Position numbers and translations under genes: made by a program. A model generated the notes under the pieces. It made no database searches. It saw nothing but the letters and a program-made list of their open reading frames with translations, and had not been told where the DNA came from. Shown piece after piece: positions 49,979-61,722 of a stretch of 64,000 bases of DNA (its first letter is position 1; each line of letters starts with the position of its first letter). This DNA is from Pyxicephalus adspersus (Eukaryota > Chordata > Amphibia > Anura > Pyxicephalidae). The stretch covers positions 14,845,502-14,909,501 of the forward strand of contig NC_092863.1 of assembly GCF_032062135.1 (NCBI RefSeq). Reading direction: 5' to 3'.

Positions 49979-50726
49979 TAAGGGCGCATTATAGACTAGA
50001 CATTTTCAAACAGGTCACCTGACTCCAATGGAGGTCTTTTTAAACCTTTGCTATGAGCGCCTGCTATTTCTAGTTTTACCATTGGATATTTTTATAAAGA
50101 GTGACTTTTGTGCTAAATTTTAGAAATTCCTATTACTCCAGTGAAATGGTTAAAAGTTAGAATTGGCTCCCTAGCCCTTTTCAAATGAGTATCTCTAGTT
50201 TTTAATATACATTGTAAAATAGTGCCCCATGAAACCAAATATAACACTCAATGGCAGGGAGATACACACTATATGTCCACCCTTTTTCATAACTCCGTAA
50301 ATCACATATGTGGAGCTAGAGTCAAATATATAATTAATGTTAAGTAATGTAAATGTAACTTTTCCTCATATTTATTACCTGTCACAAAGATCACATAATA
50401 TACCCCTGTCAATGCCTTACCTGCTTTTCTTTCTAGAATGATGGCACTATGTTGGTTTATGGCATCATTCTGAACATTAATTCTTGGACTGAAATGTTGA
50501 CACAGAGTTGTCATGTAAAACCTGGTGTCCATAAAGTTCCTAGGTATATCGGCAAAATTAAAATACAGAATCTGATCACTTGTACAGCCACAGTTGGAAA
50601 GGGTCGTCTATGTTCCTGTGTGCTCATTAGGGCCAGAGGTGAAGGGGAATCTCTCCAACACAGAACTGGGGTTTTAATTTAGTGCTGAAGAACTAACTAA
50701 CTAAAGAGAACTTATTATAAAAAAAA

Positions 50727-50730
50727 ACTT

Positions 50731-50790
<60 letters not shown>
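50727..50790. repeat. A-run followed by (AT)n microsatellite
   Basis: A long A run leads straight into an uninterrupted AT dinucleotide array ending at 50790. This looks like an expanded retroposon tail or a simple microsatellite. Confidence 0.85.
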
Positions 50791-50793
<3 letters not shown>

Positions 50794-51296
50794 TGTATTT
50801 TTTTCTTGCTCTTTAAATCTCAACTGCAAAACAAGAAGGCAACTCAGATGAACATTGCGGAGAAAAGATGTCAGTTTAGCTGAGACACAGTATAACTATT
50901 AAAGGAATCTGCTTCATCAAGAATCCTTCTGTGTAAAAGGAAAATGTTTGGCATCTCTCCTTGGTTTTCCATGGGTGTGGATCTAGAGCACAGGACGGTT
51001 TTAGGGATATAATTATAGGGAGAGGACCTATAGATGTGTAAGCAGAGTCATGGTAAACTGAAATAAGGTTTCTATTTCCCCCATACGTTCAGCCTTCCTA
51101 TTCATGAACGAAACCCTGCAGCTAATGCACACAGTAGGTTCATTTATTTGTTACTGTTATACGTACTTAGAAGCTGGGAGATAGAGTAAGCTCTCCACAT
51201 TAAGTTCAATAATTGGCAGGGCAGTAACTGATACAAAGACCTCTATGGGTCATTTGACAGCTCAAAAACGTATCCTCAAAAACAGCAAAAATGTAT

Positions 51297-51520
51297 AGCG
51301 GCTCCGTGGCTAGCATTCTTACCTTTGCAGCACTAGATTAGAATGTCAGCCAAGATACTATTTGCATGGGGTTTGTATGTTCTTTGGGTGCTTTGGTTTC
51401 CAATCATATTCCAAAATGATACTGGCAGGGTAATTGGCTTTTCCCCAATATTGGCCTAAACTATGGTAGGGACAATATATGTTGGCAATATATAAATACA
51501 TGATTGTAATAATACATTTA
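51297..51520 (+). mobile_element. tRNA-derived SINE, copy 3 (degraded)
   Basis: The order is the same as in the 20.4-kb copy: gcggctccgtggctagcatt head, tttgcagcactagattagaa, gtttgtatgttctttgggtg, actatggtagggacaatata, and a tataaataca tail with AAT. Many substitutions and deletions make it the most diverged copy. Confidence 0.65.
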
Positions 51521-54500
51521 AAAAGTGAGCAACTGATTAAAAAGAGCCTGCAAAACTGCATTAATAAATACTATTTCCTCCACCTGTGACCCCAAAACTT
51601 TCTCGCAGAACTACACCAGCCATTAGGTACTTCAGCATCCAATGTCTGTTGATGCCAGGTGCCTAAAACCCGTGCTGCCCACCTTCTTTCCAACCAGGAT
51701 CTTCTATGTCACCAGCGTGTCCCTTCATTTTTAGGACTGGAGTCAAGAGCCACAGGACTGGTAATTATTGACATATTTTGCTGGAATTTTTCTCTTTCAG
51801 TTTATGAAATAAATATAATTAGAACATTTAAATCCTTTAATAAGTGGTAGACATCCCAGGTTCCATATGTCAGGATTATAAAGACAGAGCTTTGCTTTAC
51901 AGGATTATTCCTTTTCTGACACCTACAAAAGAAAAATTTTCTTACAAACTTTATTCTCCATAAAACCATTGTTCCTGCCATGCAAACCACTAAAAAGAAA
52001 ATAAACACTTAAGACTGTAAGAATAATATTTTTTTAAAACCAAAGAACAAAGAGTGCCAGTATTGTGAAATTATAAAAGAATAGAACAATAAATAATAAA
52101 AAATAGCAAAGGAAGATTAAGGAATCTGTTTATAAAACAGCTCCATGTGTTTTCAGTAGCAAGTTTATTTTTAATATATATTTGAAGAACCTATAGCATC
52201 TTTTTCCCATCTTTTGTCTGTTTTTCAAAAAGGGGGCCACATGCATATTTGTTTTAGGGCCAGAAAAAGCGTTTCTATCTCCAAGAGGTGTTAGACCAAT
52301 ACTTACAATTTAAATTTCGCAAAAATCAGCAGACGGAAAGCAACAGTTACTGAGCACAGGTGACCTGACAATCGTGTCTTGGTTGGTGCCCTCTAGGGAT
52401 AGAATGAGTTCTATATTCTCCTCCTAAAACCTCACCTGGCTACCATGAGGAATGCAATGACATGCATTTGTGTCACTGAATCATTTCTAATACGAAAAGT
52501 AAATGCCATGATTGGAAGGAAAGCAGACCTGAAGCATATCTGAATATATTACAGATTACCAGTCCTGAAGGTCCCAGGTGGTTGCCTTGGCCTTATTTTT
52601 AGCACTTCCCTACCATGTTGAAAGGCTGACCACATTTACTCTTCAGTATCTATACAAAAAACCATAGTTGTTTCCCAGGCTAAACTACAAACATGTCTTC
52701 TTTTCTCCATCTCCAATACATGATGGTGGTGGGGGTGGTAGGGTACAGAATGAAAATACCATTGTGCATGACAAGCGGACTTCATTTTAAGCTCAAAGTA
52801 TTTTCTGTACTTGTTGAAAATGTTCCTGAAAAGTGATAAACAAATGTGGCCACTACATCTAAGGCCAGGTAAGGAGCTACTTACACTGGGCATTGTTGTC
52901 TCCTTCCACCCTTCATTGGTTCTACCACTATTCAACATTCTAATGACAATAGTTCAGTTGTTGCTGACTGTAGATTAATGGGGTTTGTAAAGAAGGACAT
53001 GCCAACTTGGAAAGCAATCTCATGGCAAAGTCAAGACAGACCAAGAATGATAACTTTTGAGGTGGTATTATCATGGATGCTCTTGGATCTGACAGGTTAA
53101 CGTTAATACACTAGGCACAGTATATCCCCATGGATAGCGTCATCACACCAGTCATGTAGCTAAACTCCTCCAGGAATAAAGCAAAATGTGACCTATCAAC
53201 ATCTTCCACCCCAGTGATTATAAAAAATAAAAAGCAAATGTCATCTAAAATGAAATAACTACCCACTGTCTACTGCCTGGCACTCTAATGCTCACTACTG
53301 CTCTGCTAAGATCTATGAAAATATATACCAACCATACCTATTACTATACCTTGGCCTGCCACCATAACTGCCCCACATACCATATGACGGACCCACTGAC
53401 AGTCAGCCAACAAGCATTACATATGGATGGGCATGGGTTGGCATGCCTATGTGCCCTGAACTGAAAAGTAACAAGATATTCCACCAGGCAACAGAAGCCC
53501 TATTGGTAAATCAAGGCATTAGAGTTAACATAAGACATCATGTCCCACCCAACCTAGATACAGATTTGGTATATTTTATTCTTCCCCATACAGTACGTCA
53601 ATCACAAAGTCACTTGAAGAGTAATTATAATTTAACATAAAACAGTGTTTAATAAAATTATGGGATGAATATATAAAAGCTTCAGACAATAAACAAAACA
53701 GAACATTATTAACCTAAAGGCAGTGTTGTGTCAGATGTCTTCTTTTCAAGTAATCCCATCAAAGGAAACCACGAGATGCCACATTCATGTTCTCTTTAGC
53801 CTAACGCAGCTGCTCACATTGAATTGGCGGCACAGGAACCTTAAAGTTCAGATTCAGATGGAAGGACTTTTTCATATAAAGTTTGAAGAATTAATTTTGG
53901 TCATTTACATTTTACATGTATTACATACATTTTTTGAATCAGGTTTGAATGTAATTTATTTGGCTAGTATGGTGTACTGTGACTGAGCACACAAGTTATT
54001 ATTGTATTGTTTAATGTTTTATGTTATCACATTTTACATGTTTGCTTTGCCATATGTCCATTGTTATATCACACACAGTACACACAGTACTGCAGATCCT
54101 TCTTCCAGTGATTAGATACCCAAAGGTTGATTGATTGTGGTCAATCGTTGCTAACTGAAAGAAGGCAATGAGCCATTTTAAGCATATATGGATGTTTTCT
54201 CAAAGCTAAACTCCAGGCCAACAGATAAATACACAGATCAAATACATATATAGAAACCCGCCAAGGATCTATTCATATCATCCTATCAGCATGCTCCTGG
54301 TTAGCACATGACCACTATCAAACAGCAGACTGGCTCCTGCTGCTGGTTTTCTCCCTCCCCTCTCTGAGCTCCGCTGTACAAAATCTGCAAGAATACCAAC
54401 TAGAAATGTTAGAGAATTACACTGCTTGCATAATAGAAATCTTTTTAATATGATTTTATTAATGGGTTAGGTGCATGCTATGTCTGCTGCATCTGGAGTT

Positions 54501-54827
54501 CAGCTTTATGAGACAGGTTGATTGGAGAAGCAAAATGGTCATAGCAGTATTGGGATGGTGGAGTAGAAATGTGATAAACTGTCCTGGCTATATGACCATT
54601 TTGCCAATGTACATTGTGGGAGAACACACATTAGCGCACAACTTACAACAATGTACATTATGTGTAATAGTATGCTGTGTTAGAAAAACATTGAGTCTTG
54701 AACAAAATTTGACCATTCTGTTATCTGGGCTGCCCATGGATTTGGATATAATTGATATGTGACCCTTACGAATCTTCAATTCTCTAAAATCTCCAAAAAC
54801 AAAGAGTCCAAAAAACTATTTCCTCTC

Positions 54828-54972
54828 CTGTTGGAGCAAATTGTACCAGGGTTTTTTTTTTGCCTTCCTCTGGATCAACTATGTCTATAGGGTTTTTATC
54901 GGGGATATGTTTTTTTTTTTCTAGTTGAACATGATGGACTTATGTCTTTCTCAACCTAACTAACTATGTAAT
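54828..54972 (+). repeat. Interspersed repeat resembling a LINE 3' end
   Basis: The sequence tggagcaaattgtaccaggg, then gccttcctctggatcaacta, ending catgatggacttatgtcttt and ctcaacctaactaactatgt. It resembles the 3' ends of CR1/L2-like elements in frogs, which finish in short tandem TATGTAA-type repeats. There is no ORF. The class is remembered, not searched. Confidence 0.45.
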
Positions 54973-56359
54973 TATATCTTCAAGAAATATTCCAGGCTTG
55001 CTTTTGTTTGGCTCAGAGGCCAGTGACCAGAAGAAAAAGCAAAAGGTGGTCCGTTCTGATGGTGAGTCGACAGTGAGCCCTTGTGTCAAAATAACACAGG
55101 CCCATTTGAGGGTCTCTATTGGCTGAAGAGGGTCAGGAGCCCCCAAAGGGAAAACAACCATGGTCCCTTCATTGCATCACTAGTAATTATGGACAGAGGG
55201 GTATAAATAATAATAATTATTGGCCCGGTGCTCCTCCCCACTTTGCAGGTTGTGGGAGGGATTTTACCATCCTAACTTATGCAGGACTGCTGCTCCTGCA
55301 TTGTATGTGATGACATCGGAGTGCTTGAAACTGACAGAGCAGCAAAGAGAATTGGCTTGGCGGGATCAGTGGTTCAGCTGGGAGCAAGCCTGCAGGAATA
55401 GGGATAAGATACTGCATCTGACTGCCTTTTATGTTTCTCCCAAACAAAAATGATAACAATCCTTGTAGTGCAGGAGGAGCCTTAATTTCCATTATATGTG
55501 GACATTGTATTGATGCAAGCGGATGCTTTAAATGTAATGGGCCCAGAAAATGTATGTACATGCATTTGCTAAAGCACTGTGTATCATAAACAGTTGCCAT
55601 GTCCTCTTTTTTCCATCCATTGTTACATCTTGGTGCTGGTGATATCTTGAAGCCTCTTTGTAGCTACATTTTGCCTGCATGCATACCAATTATGGAAGTA
55701 TTGCCCCCTATTATAGTTAGTGGCTAACCAAGATCCCAGGATCACCTAATAGTATTTCAATGAAAGCTGTAGATTAAAACAAAGTTTGCTCTCTTCTGCT
55801 ATCAGCATGCTCTGTGCACAACCGATTGCCCTCCTATTCTGATTCTCCTACCCTATTTTGAGCTCTGTTATATAGAGACTAGAAAAAGTGATGCCAAGGT
55901 ATATTCCTTTATGTACAATGCTTGCATTTAAAAAAATATATTTATTCATGTGATAAATAATACATATTTGCTTTTATTTGTGTATTTAATATCTGTCAAG
56001 TTCAGCTTATATGAGATTTTAGTTAGTGGGTTTACTTTAATCGTTGTAAAATATGTGAGAGGTAGAAACATCCAATGTGGAAAACTGTATATTTGCTGTT
56101 GTTTTCACCAAACTCAAGAGTCAATGTATTATATGTGAAGTCTGTGCAGCTGCACCGGGGCCCTCTGGAGTTCGGGGGACAATTTGCATTAATTGGGGGA
56201 TCCTCATGTACTGAAACTCCCTCTACTGGTGGCGAAAAGTAGTGTTTTTTGATATTTCCAGGCAATGAGATTTGCCTCTCCCATTGGCCCTGGGGGCTGT
56301 TTTGGTTGAAAGAAATCTTTTCTTTGTGACATCACTATATCACAAAGGATTCACATACT

Positions 56360-56873
56360 TTTATTTAAATATATTACAATAAATATGTTTTTGGACATGG
56401 GCAGTAAAGGAATGGAGGAAAGGGGAGAAGGCAAATTTTGTGCTCCTACGGGGTTTATCTGCTATGTCCATCTTTGACCAAATTGGAATTTAACATTGCT
56501 AACCTTCCTTAATCAGGTCTCAGTAGGTTAAACTTATGTTTTTAGATCTTGGCTATTGTGTAGACGATAATGAGTTGAAGAATGTATACCTGTTGACCAT
56601 CACTAGATTTTAGCTTTTTAATAAAGAGTATCTCCTTGTTCCAACCATTTGTCCCAGTGAAATTTGGATTATTACATTGTATCTACTCAGGTCACCGACT
56701 AGTGTTTGAGATGTATAGGGAACATCAGCATATGGCATCTCCCTGGATGGAAGACAGGGCCAAAAGCTGGACCACTTCTGTATTTCATGACCCTATTTCA
56801 GGTCTTCCATATTAGCTCATATTAACTTGTAGTACCCAGAAAAATGTCAAGGGCCTGACAGTTCTTTTTTTTG
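56360..56873 (-). other. dlx4: Probable Dlx4 3' UTR
   Basis: Downstream of the Dlx4 stop on the minus strand there is a variant ATTAAA at 56622-56617 and a canonical AATAAA at 56365-56360. A 3' UTR of about 0.25 or 0.5 kb is therefore plausible. No repeat was recognised within it. Confidence 0.4.
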
Positions 56874-57116
56874 TTATAACATTGGCGGCCTTGACAGAGC
56901 ATCTGGATTCTGGTACCAAGGGTTGAAATTGTTCAAGTAATCAGGGGGCATGGGGGCAGTTCTTCCAGCTGAATGAAAGTCCCACATTGGAGGTCCATTA
57001 GGAGAGCATGGAGAAACTGATGAAGAATTCTGAGAGTGATCTCCATCTTGGACATTTGAACCTTGCTTGCTGACTTTTTTGTACTTGGATCTCTTGTTCT
57101 GAAACCATATTTTCAC
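56874..57116 (-). CDS. dlx4: Dlx4 exon 3
   Basis: Acceptor AG at 57118-57117, then GTG AAA ATA TGG. It encodes 80 residues: recognition helix, basic tail, a Gln/Asp/Ser-rich linker ([15 protein letters not shown]), [11 protein letters not shown], a Trp-containing MWDF and a second NPWYQN motif. It ends PPML before TAA at 56876-56874. Confidence 0.95.
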   Translation of the reverse strand: MKIWFQNKRSKYKKVSKQGSNVQDGDHSQNSSSVSPCSPNGPPMWDFHSAGRTAPMPPDYLNNFNPWYQNPDALSRPPML

Positions 57117-57932
57117 CTAGCATGAACAGAAAAATAGAAAGTTTCATTAACGTTAAAGAAAAACTCACAAGAAACACACTAGTCACATGCTGAAACCTTT
57201 TCTAGGGCTTCTAACCTGGTCTACTCATATTGAATTATCAGAGCATAAAAAGCCAAGAGTAAGAGGTTCACCCAAAGCCAAGCATGTTTTGACCAGGGCT
57301 TTTAACAGTTACCAAGGGCATTCATTATAACAAAGGGACATTTTTTGGGAAGGAACCAAGAGTAAGAGGTTCACCCAAAGCCAAGCAGGTTTTGGCCATG
57401 GCCTTCAACTGTTACCAAGGGCATTTATTATAACAAAGGAACATTTTTTTAAGAAGGAACCAAGAGTAGGAGGCTCATCCTAAGCCAAGCAGGTTTTAAC
57501 TATGGCCTTCAACAGTTACCAGGGGCATTCATTATAACAAAGGAACATCTTTCGGCTTACTGGATGGATATTCCAGGAACATATCTCACCCCTTTAAGAA
57601 CAAGCATACATCTTTTCTATCATTTTTCTATTTAGAATCGGTTGGAATTGCTTCTTCAGTTGAGTGGAAAAGGTTGCCATTGAGAACCGATATCTTATAA
57701 TGAAATAGAACATCTACTCATAACCATTTGGTCCTCACCTGGGTTTGGGTCAGGCCAAGTTGTGCCGCCAACTCTGCCCTTTCTGGAAGGGCTAAATACT
57801 GGGTTTGCTGGAACCTCTGATTGAGGGCTTGCAGCTGTAAACTGGAGTATATTGTTCGAGGTTTCCTGATTTTCTTCCCTTTTCCATTCATTCGAAGTTC
57901 TCCATTTTCTATCATCGTTGATTTTTCGAGTT
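56874..57932 (-). CDS. dlx4: Homeobox protein Dlx4, exons 2 and 3 (5' exon outside window)
   Basis: The joined exons 57932-57739 and 57116-56874 encode the homeodomain and C terminus of a Dlx protein, a nuclear DNA-binding regulator of arch, placode and neural crest development. The homeodomain reads [20 protein letters not shown], then [18 protein letters not shown], then [19 protein letters not shown]. The LQLQ-LNQRFQ-TQ helix 1 and the KRSKYKK helix-3 end are Dlx4 features (Dlx3 has [11 protein letters not shown] and RRSKFKK). The C terminus has [15 protein letters not shown] and [10 protein letters not shown] and ends PPML. Exon 2 is 194 nt, begins in phase 1 and ends in phase 0, like Dlx3. 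No exon 1 was seen up to 64000, so the protein is incomplete here. Confidence 0.95.
57117..57738 (-). other. dlx4: Dlx4 intron 2 (622 bp) with tandem repeat
   Basis: This is a short phase-0 intron at the same homeodomain position as in Dlx3. Roughly half of it is a three-copy tandem repeat, listed separately. Confidence 0.9.
57253..57560. repeat. Three tandem copies of a 103-104-bp unit in Dlx4 intron 2
   Basis: Copies start with ccaagagtaagaggttcacc at 57253 and 57356, and with ccaagagtaggaggctcatc at 57460. Each contains aagccaagcaggtttt (with small changes), acagttaccaagggcatt and ttataacaaaggaacat. Spacings are 103 and 104 bp. Divergence between copies is modest, so the expansion is fairly recent. 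Confidence 0.95.
57739..57932 (-). CDS. dlx4: Dlx4 exon 2
   Basis: The acceptor is ttttccag at 57940-57933 and the donor is ACCCAG followed by GTGAGG at 57738. The 194 nt encode [20 protein letters not shown], then homeodomain helices 1 and 2 to LGLTQTQ. The lead-in lacks the VKEEPE motif of Dlx3. Confidence 0.95.
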
Positions 57933-59568
57933 CTGGAAAATAATAGTAAAGGCACTCAATAACAAAATTACATATTATGCTTATCATTATTAGTAAATTA
58001 TGATTTTTTTGATGTAATTGAGGTGGAATATATAGGAGTGATCATGTCTGCACAGTATAGAAATTATACTTTTACTTGCTGAAGTTTTGGTTGATCTTCT
58101 ATGTGACTATATGAATATTTCATATCATTTTTTCCAGCCAGCAGGTGGAGCTTTAATTTCTTTTCAGGCTAATTTTAAGAGCTTTCATGAAAAAAAAGAT
58201 GTTTGCAGAATTCAATAGCTAAAGCTTGATTTGAAATGGCCACTAAGTAAGTCTCATGAATGATCCATCCCTGCTCACTCTTGTACTCTTTATTTTTTAT
58301 ATGAGTTTTTTATATTTTTTATATATATTTTATATTTTATATTCTGTACAATGCTCAAATTGAACCTGAAACCAAACAGTTACAACAAACCCATAATGTT
58401 AATAAAAGAAATGAAATTGACCTAAAGCCATTATAGTTTCCCTATAGAAAAAAATGCCTCTTAGAGACATGAAAACATAAGGTGTCCTATTCTGACGCGT
58501 TTCACCTCCTAGTAAGCTAAGTGACTAAGCTCCGCTAGGGGCAAGATATGAAGTTGAGTGTCATGTCCACCTGTGTTCAAAAAATCTTGAAGTAGAGAAA
58601 AATGTGACAGGTGCTCTCCATTCCATTCACAAGCTGGTGGTGTGTTCATGAGAGCCTTAGCTAAAAGTAAATGGTTTTCTAGATGTTGCTCGTTATTTAT
58701 CCTTGAGGACCGAGAACATCTTGTGGTTAAACATCTTGAGGATAATAAAAAAACTTCATAGTGGACTGCCACTGAAAAATACATCAAACATCTATCTGAA
58801 ATCTATAGATATTATGGTTTAATAGGGTATAGAAGTTCTGAAATAACATGCTTACATCCTGAGAAGTGTAGGGTTCTGTCAAAATGTGAAGATATGACGT
58901 TGTAGTGAACAAGGTCACCAATGGCCAGTAAAAAACACAAGGAATGTGGAAAGGCTGCATAGCACAGAGAAGGTTTGATGTGACAGTTAGGGACCTTTGA
59001 TGACCTGTATTGACAGACCTTTAGAGGGTACAGGTGCGGGACAAGCAAAACACAAGTCACTTCTTGAAACTCTGTATACTGCCAGAACCTTCAAAACTAA
59101 CTCTACTTTCAAAAAATACCGTAATCCTCAACTCTTTTTATTTATTTACATCAAGGGAAAGTTGCAGTTTTGACCTCCATATGATGGTTGGCGGTTATGT
59201 TGGTTGGGGCATTGAAAGTCTATCTCATTGATGTTGAAAGACCTTCCTTGATTAGGATACCTACCCCAAGCCACAGAAGATTACTTTTCAAAGCTTAGCA
59301 CAATTTGGTAGGCAGAAGATGAAGAAGCCCTTGTAACTCTTGAAATAGTTGTAAAATTACAAGCTTTTACAATCAGAAACATATCATCCCAATTTAAAGT
59401 GCATGAAAGATGTGGCAGAAAAATAGAATTTCCGTCTAAAAAAAGAATAATAGGGCAATATTAGAGACTACTGTTGGCCATTGAACATACAGGTAAAGAC
59501 GAGGCCTTCACTTATATGTACTATGCACTAATGAAAGATAAAGTTGTATGGCCTCATTACCAGTAGAC

Positions 59569-59808
59569 CAGTGTTCCATGGAACTCTAGGGTTCCTCCAG
59601 AGGTTGCTAGGAGTTCCCTGAGCAATGAGCAATTTGTGCCTCTCAGATCAGTTAGGATGACAGCAATGTTCTTTTAGGGTATCTTCCCCCTGCCTAGTAA
59701 TATAGGAGGCATTCTTCCCACTGATCACAATGCTAATATATTGGGAGCTTTAGTAAAGGTTCCCTGAAAGTTATTTCAAGGATTCCCCCATGTAAAAAAG
59801 AAAGACTG
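59569..59808 (-). mobile_element. hAT-like MITE with 7/8 target duplication (inverted copy of 22.1-kb family)
   Basis: It starts cagtgttccatggaactcta and ends catgtaaaaaagaaagactg. It is flanked by cagtagac (59561-59568) and cagtagat (59809-59816). Internal landmarks gttcctccagaggttgctag and ctgaaagttatttcaagg are the reverse complement of those in the 22110-22388 element. Non-autonomous. Confidence 0.85.
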
Positions 59809-60960
59809 CAGTAGATGTTTGGTGCTAACTAAAGACAACATTTAAAGGGAATAATGTCATACCAACTGTGAAGTACAGAGGTGGAAACGGTATAGTATAA
59901 AGCTGCTTTGCAGCTTTAGGGTTGGACAGCTTGCAATCACTTAGGTAACTATAAAATCTAATATCGTATCAAAGTGTTCATAATGAACGTGAAGCCACCT
60001 CTCGAAAAGCCTAAACCAGAAATGCAAGAACTCTAGCAAATCTACCATGGAATGGCTCAAACTTAAGGAATTGAGAATTTACTGATTTGATCTCTAATTA
60101 AAATATTCAAAAGCAAAGCTTTAATTTTTGCCTATTCAGACATGTTAAATACACCATAAAAGCAAATACCACCCACGAAACAGGGAAATATTAGATCTTC
60201 ATTTAGACAGTGGCCACAGGTAAAGGTGATGTATTCGAATAAACGACACATCACATCGACATGGCGCTTTCATTCTCATAATCTAAATGAATGAAAATGC
60301 AGATTTGTCACGTGGAAAAAGTAATTATGTTCCTACATTTATCACCACATCGAATTGGGTGTTCCAGATTTGGTGTCACTGATTAGATGTCCTTGAGGAC
60401 CTTTGCATGTGAAACCTTTATTACTGAAACATCTGAGAAGTTCTATTGTTCACTTTAAAATTTCAAAATCAGAAGAGCTCTCCAAGGCCCTCAGAAGGAA
60501 GTGTGTGTCTGACAGGGGATTTTTAAGATCATCATATTATTTGAGATCCGTTAGTAAGAAAAAGAAGCTACATCTGCCATATATTGCAAAGGAGAAAGGA
60601 GGAGAAAGTTTTTGCTGACTGAAAGGGCTAGACTATGGATTTCCATTAAACAAAGGCCTTCTGGAGGAAAGTATTGAGGGCTGATAAATCAAAGATAGAT
60701 TTGTATACCCTAAACTGGCTGTGGACATCATGTCCATACCACTATCTCCCAACGAAAGAAGTCATTTGGAGGATCCATTGTGTGTATATATGAACCCTAA
60801 CTATCTATGTCAACTAATCTATGCTAAAATTGTCAAACGTGCTAAAATACTCATCTAGTCCTTCTAAGTATCCTATCTCAAGTATCTCCTAAACTCAAGG
60901 AAATCAACTTCATTTTCCTTACTTTGGTTACACTACTATTACAATGTAATGTCTCCACAT

Positions 60961-61012
60961 CCCTGATGAAGCCAGTGTGCGAAATGCGTCAGGATTTGAG
61001 ACGCCATTAACA
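60961..61012 (+). ncRNA. Hammerhead-like core motif (candidate, probably inactive)
   Basis: CTGATGA (60963-60969), a short GC/GC stem, then GAAA (60981-60984) and a perfect 5-bp stem GCGTC/GACGC (60986-60990 with 61000-61004) lie in type I hammerhead order. Against a working ribozyme, there is an extra A between CTGATGA and stem II, an extra C near the cleavage side, and no convincing stem I. It may only be a conserved piece of an interspersed repeat. Confidence 0.25.
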
Positions 61013-61620
61013 TCTATGACATATGGTACTATGTTCTTTACCCCGCTGTATTATGCCTTGGGCTTAATGCTATTTACAAATATGCCTATTATTTAGGTTA
61101 TTTTTGTATATTTATAATTTATTGAAATAAAATGTTATTTTTATTTAAGTTTGCACAACAAGGCTTCCTTTTCCTTTTACCTTCAATACCTAGATTTATA
61201 TGGTATTGGTAGAAATGTTTGGCACAAACAAAAGACAGTATTTTTGGAGAACATTATATCTGTGAAGCATGGTGGTAGAACTGTTAGGATTTGGGGTTGC
61301 TTTGCTTTGCTTTGTTAGCAGTCATCAAATCAACTATGAGTTCTCATATCATATCTAAACCTAATGAGGACACAAATGTATGTTTCAACTTGATAATGAT
61401 CCAAAGTGCACTAACAAATTCAACAAGAAATAGCTATACGAGAAAAAATGTACTGGCCCAGTCAAAGCCTTGGTTAGAAAATAAATGAAATGTTTTGGGG
61501 TACTTGAAATGGGCAGTTCATGCAAGGTGGCCTACAAACATCTTACAGCTAAAGAAATTTACCAAAGACTACTGCCAGTTCTACTACTGAGAGATCTACT
61601 GTATTTGTATAAAAAGTGGT

Positions 61621-61663
61621 GTATATATATATATAAAAATATATATATATATATTTGTCAAAA

Positions 61664-61721
<58 letters not shown>

Positions 61722-61722
61722 A
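61621..61722. repeat. Interrupted (TA)n microsatellite arrays
   Basis: Three TA dinucleotide arrays are separated by ttgtcaaaagtga and short A-rich spacers. The Tyr/Ile frames crossing them are artefacts. Confidence 0.9.

Larger units (their letters stand above)
36200..56873. other. Dlx3-Dlx4 intergenic region
   Basis: No exon was recognised on either strand across this stretch. In mammals and fish the Dlx3/Dlx4 intergenic region holds shared enhancers active in visceral arches and limb ectoderm. By position such elements should be here, but none can be identified with certainty without alignment. Repeats in order: hAT-like clusters at 38.8-39.7 and 39.7-40.05 kb, a hAT MITE at 43.5 kb and a foldback half at 45.9 kb. 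Then come a G15 run at 46.58 kb, a repeat end at 47.9 kb, a nested hAT element at 48.4 kb, an AT microsatellite at 50.75 kb, a SINE at 51.3 kb and a LINE-like tail at 54.8 kb. Confidence 0.7.

Noticed and set aside
58509..59060. Minus-strand ORFs as Dlx4 exon 1
   Set aside because: The translations lack any Dlx N-terminal motif (no Ser/Tyr/His-rich activation region), and no phase-1 donor in register was evident.
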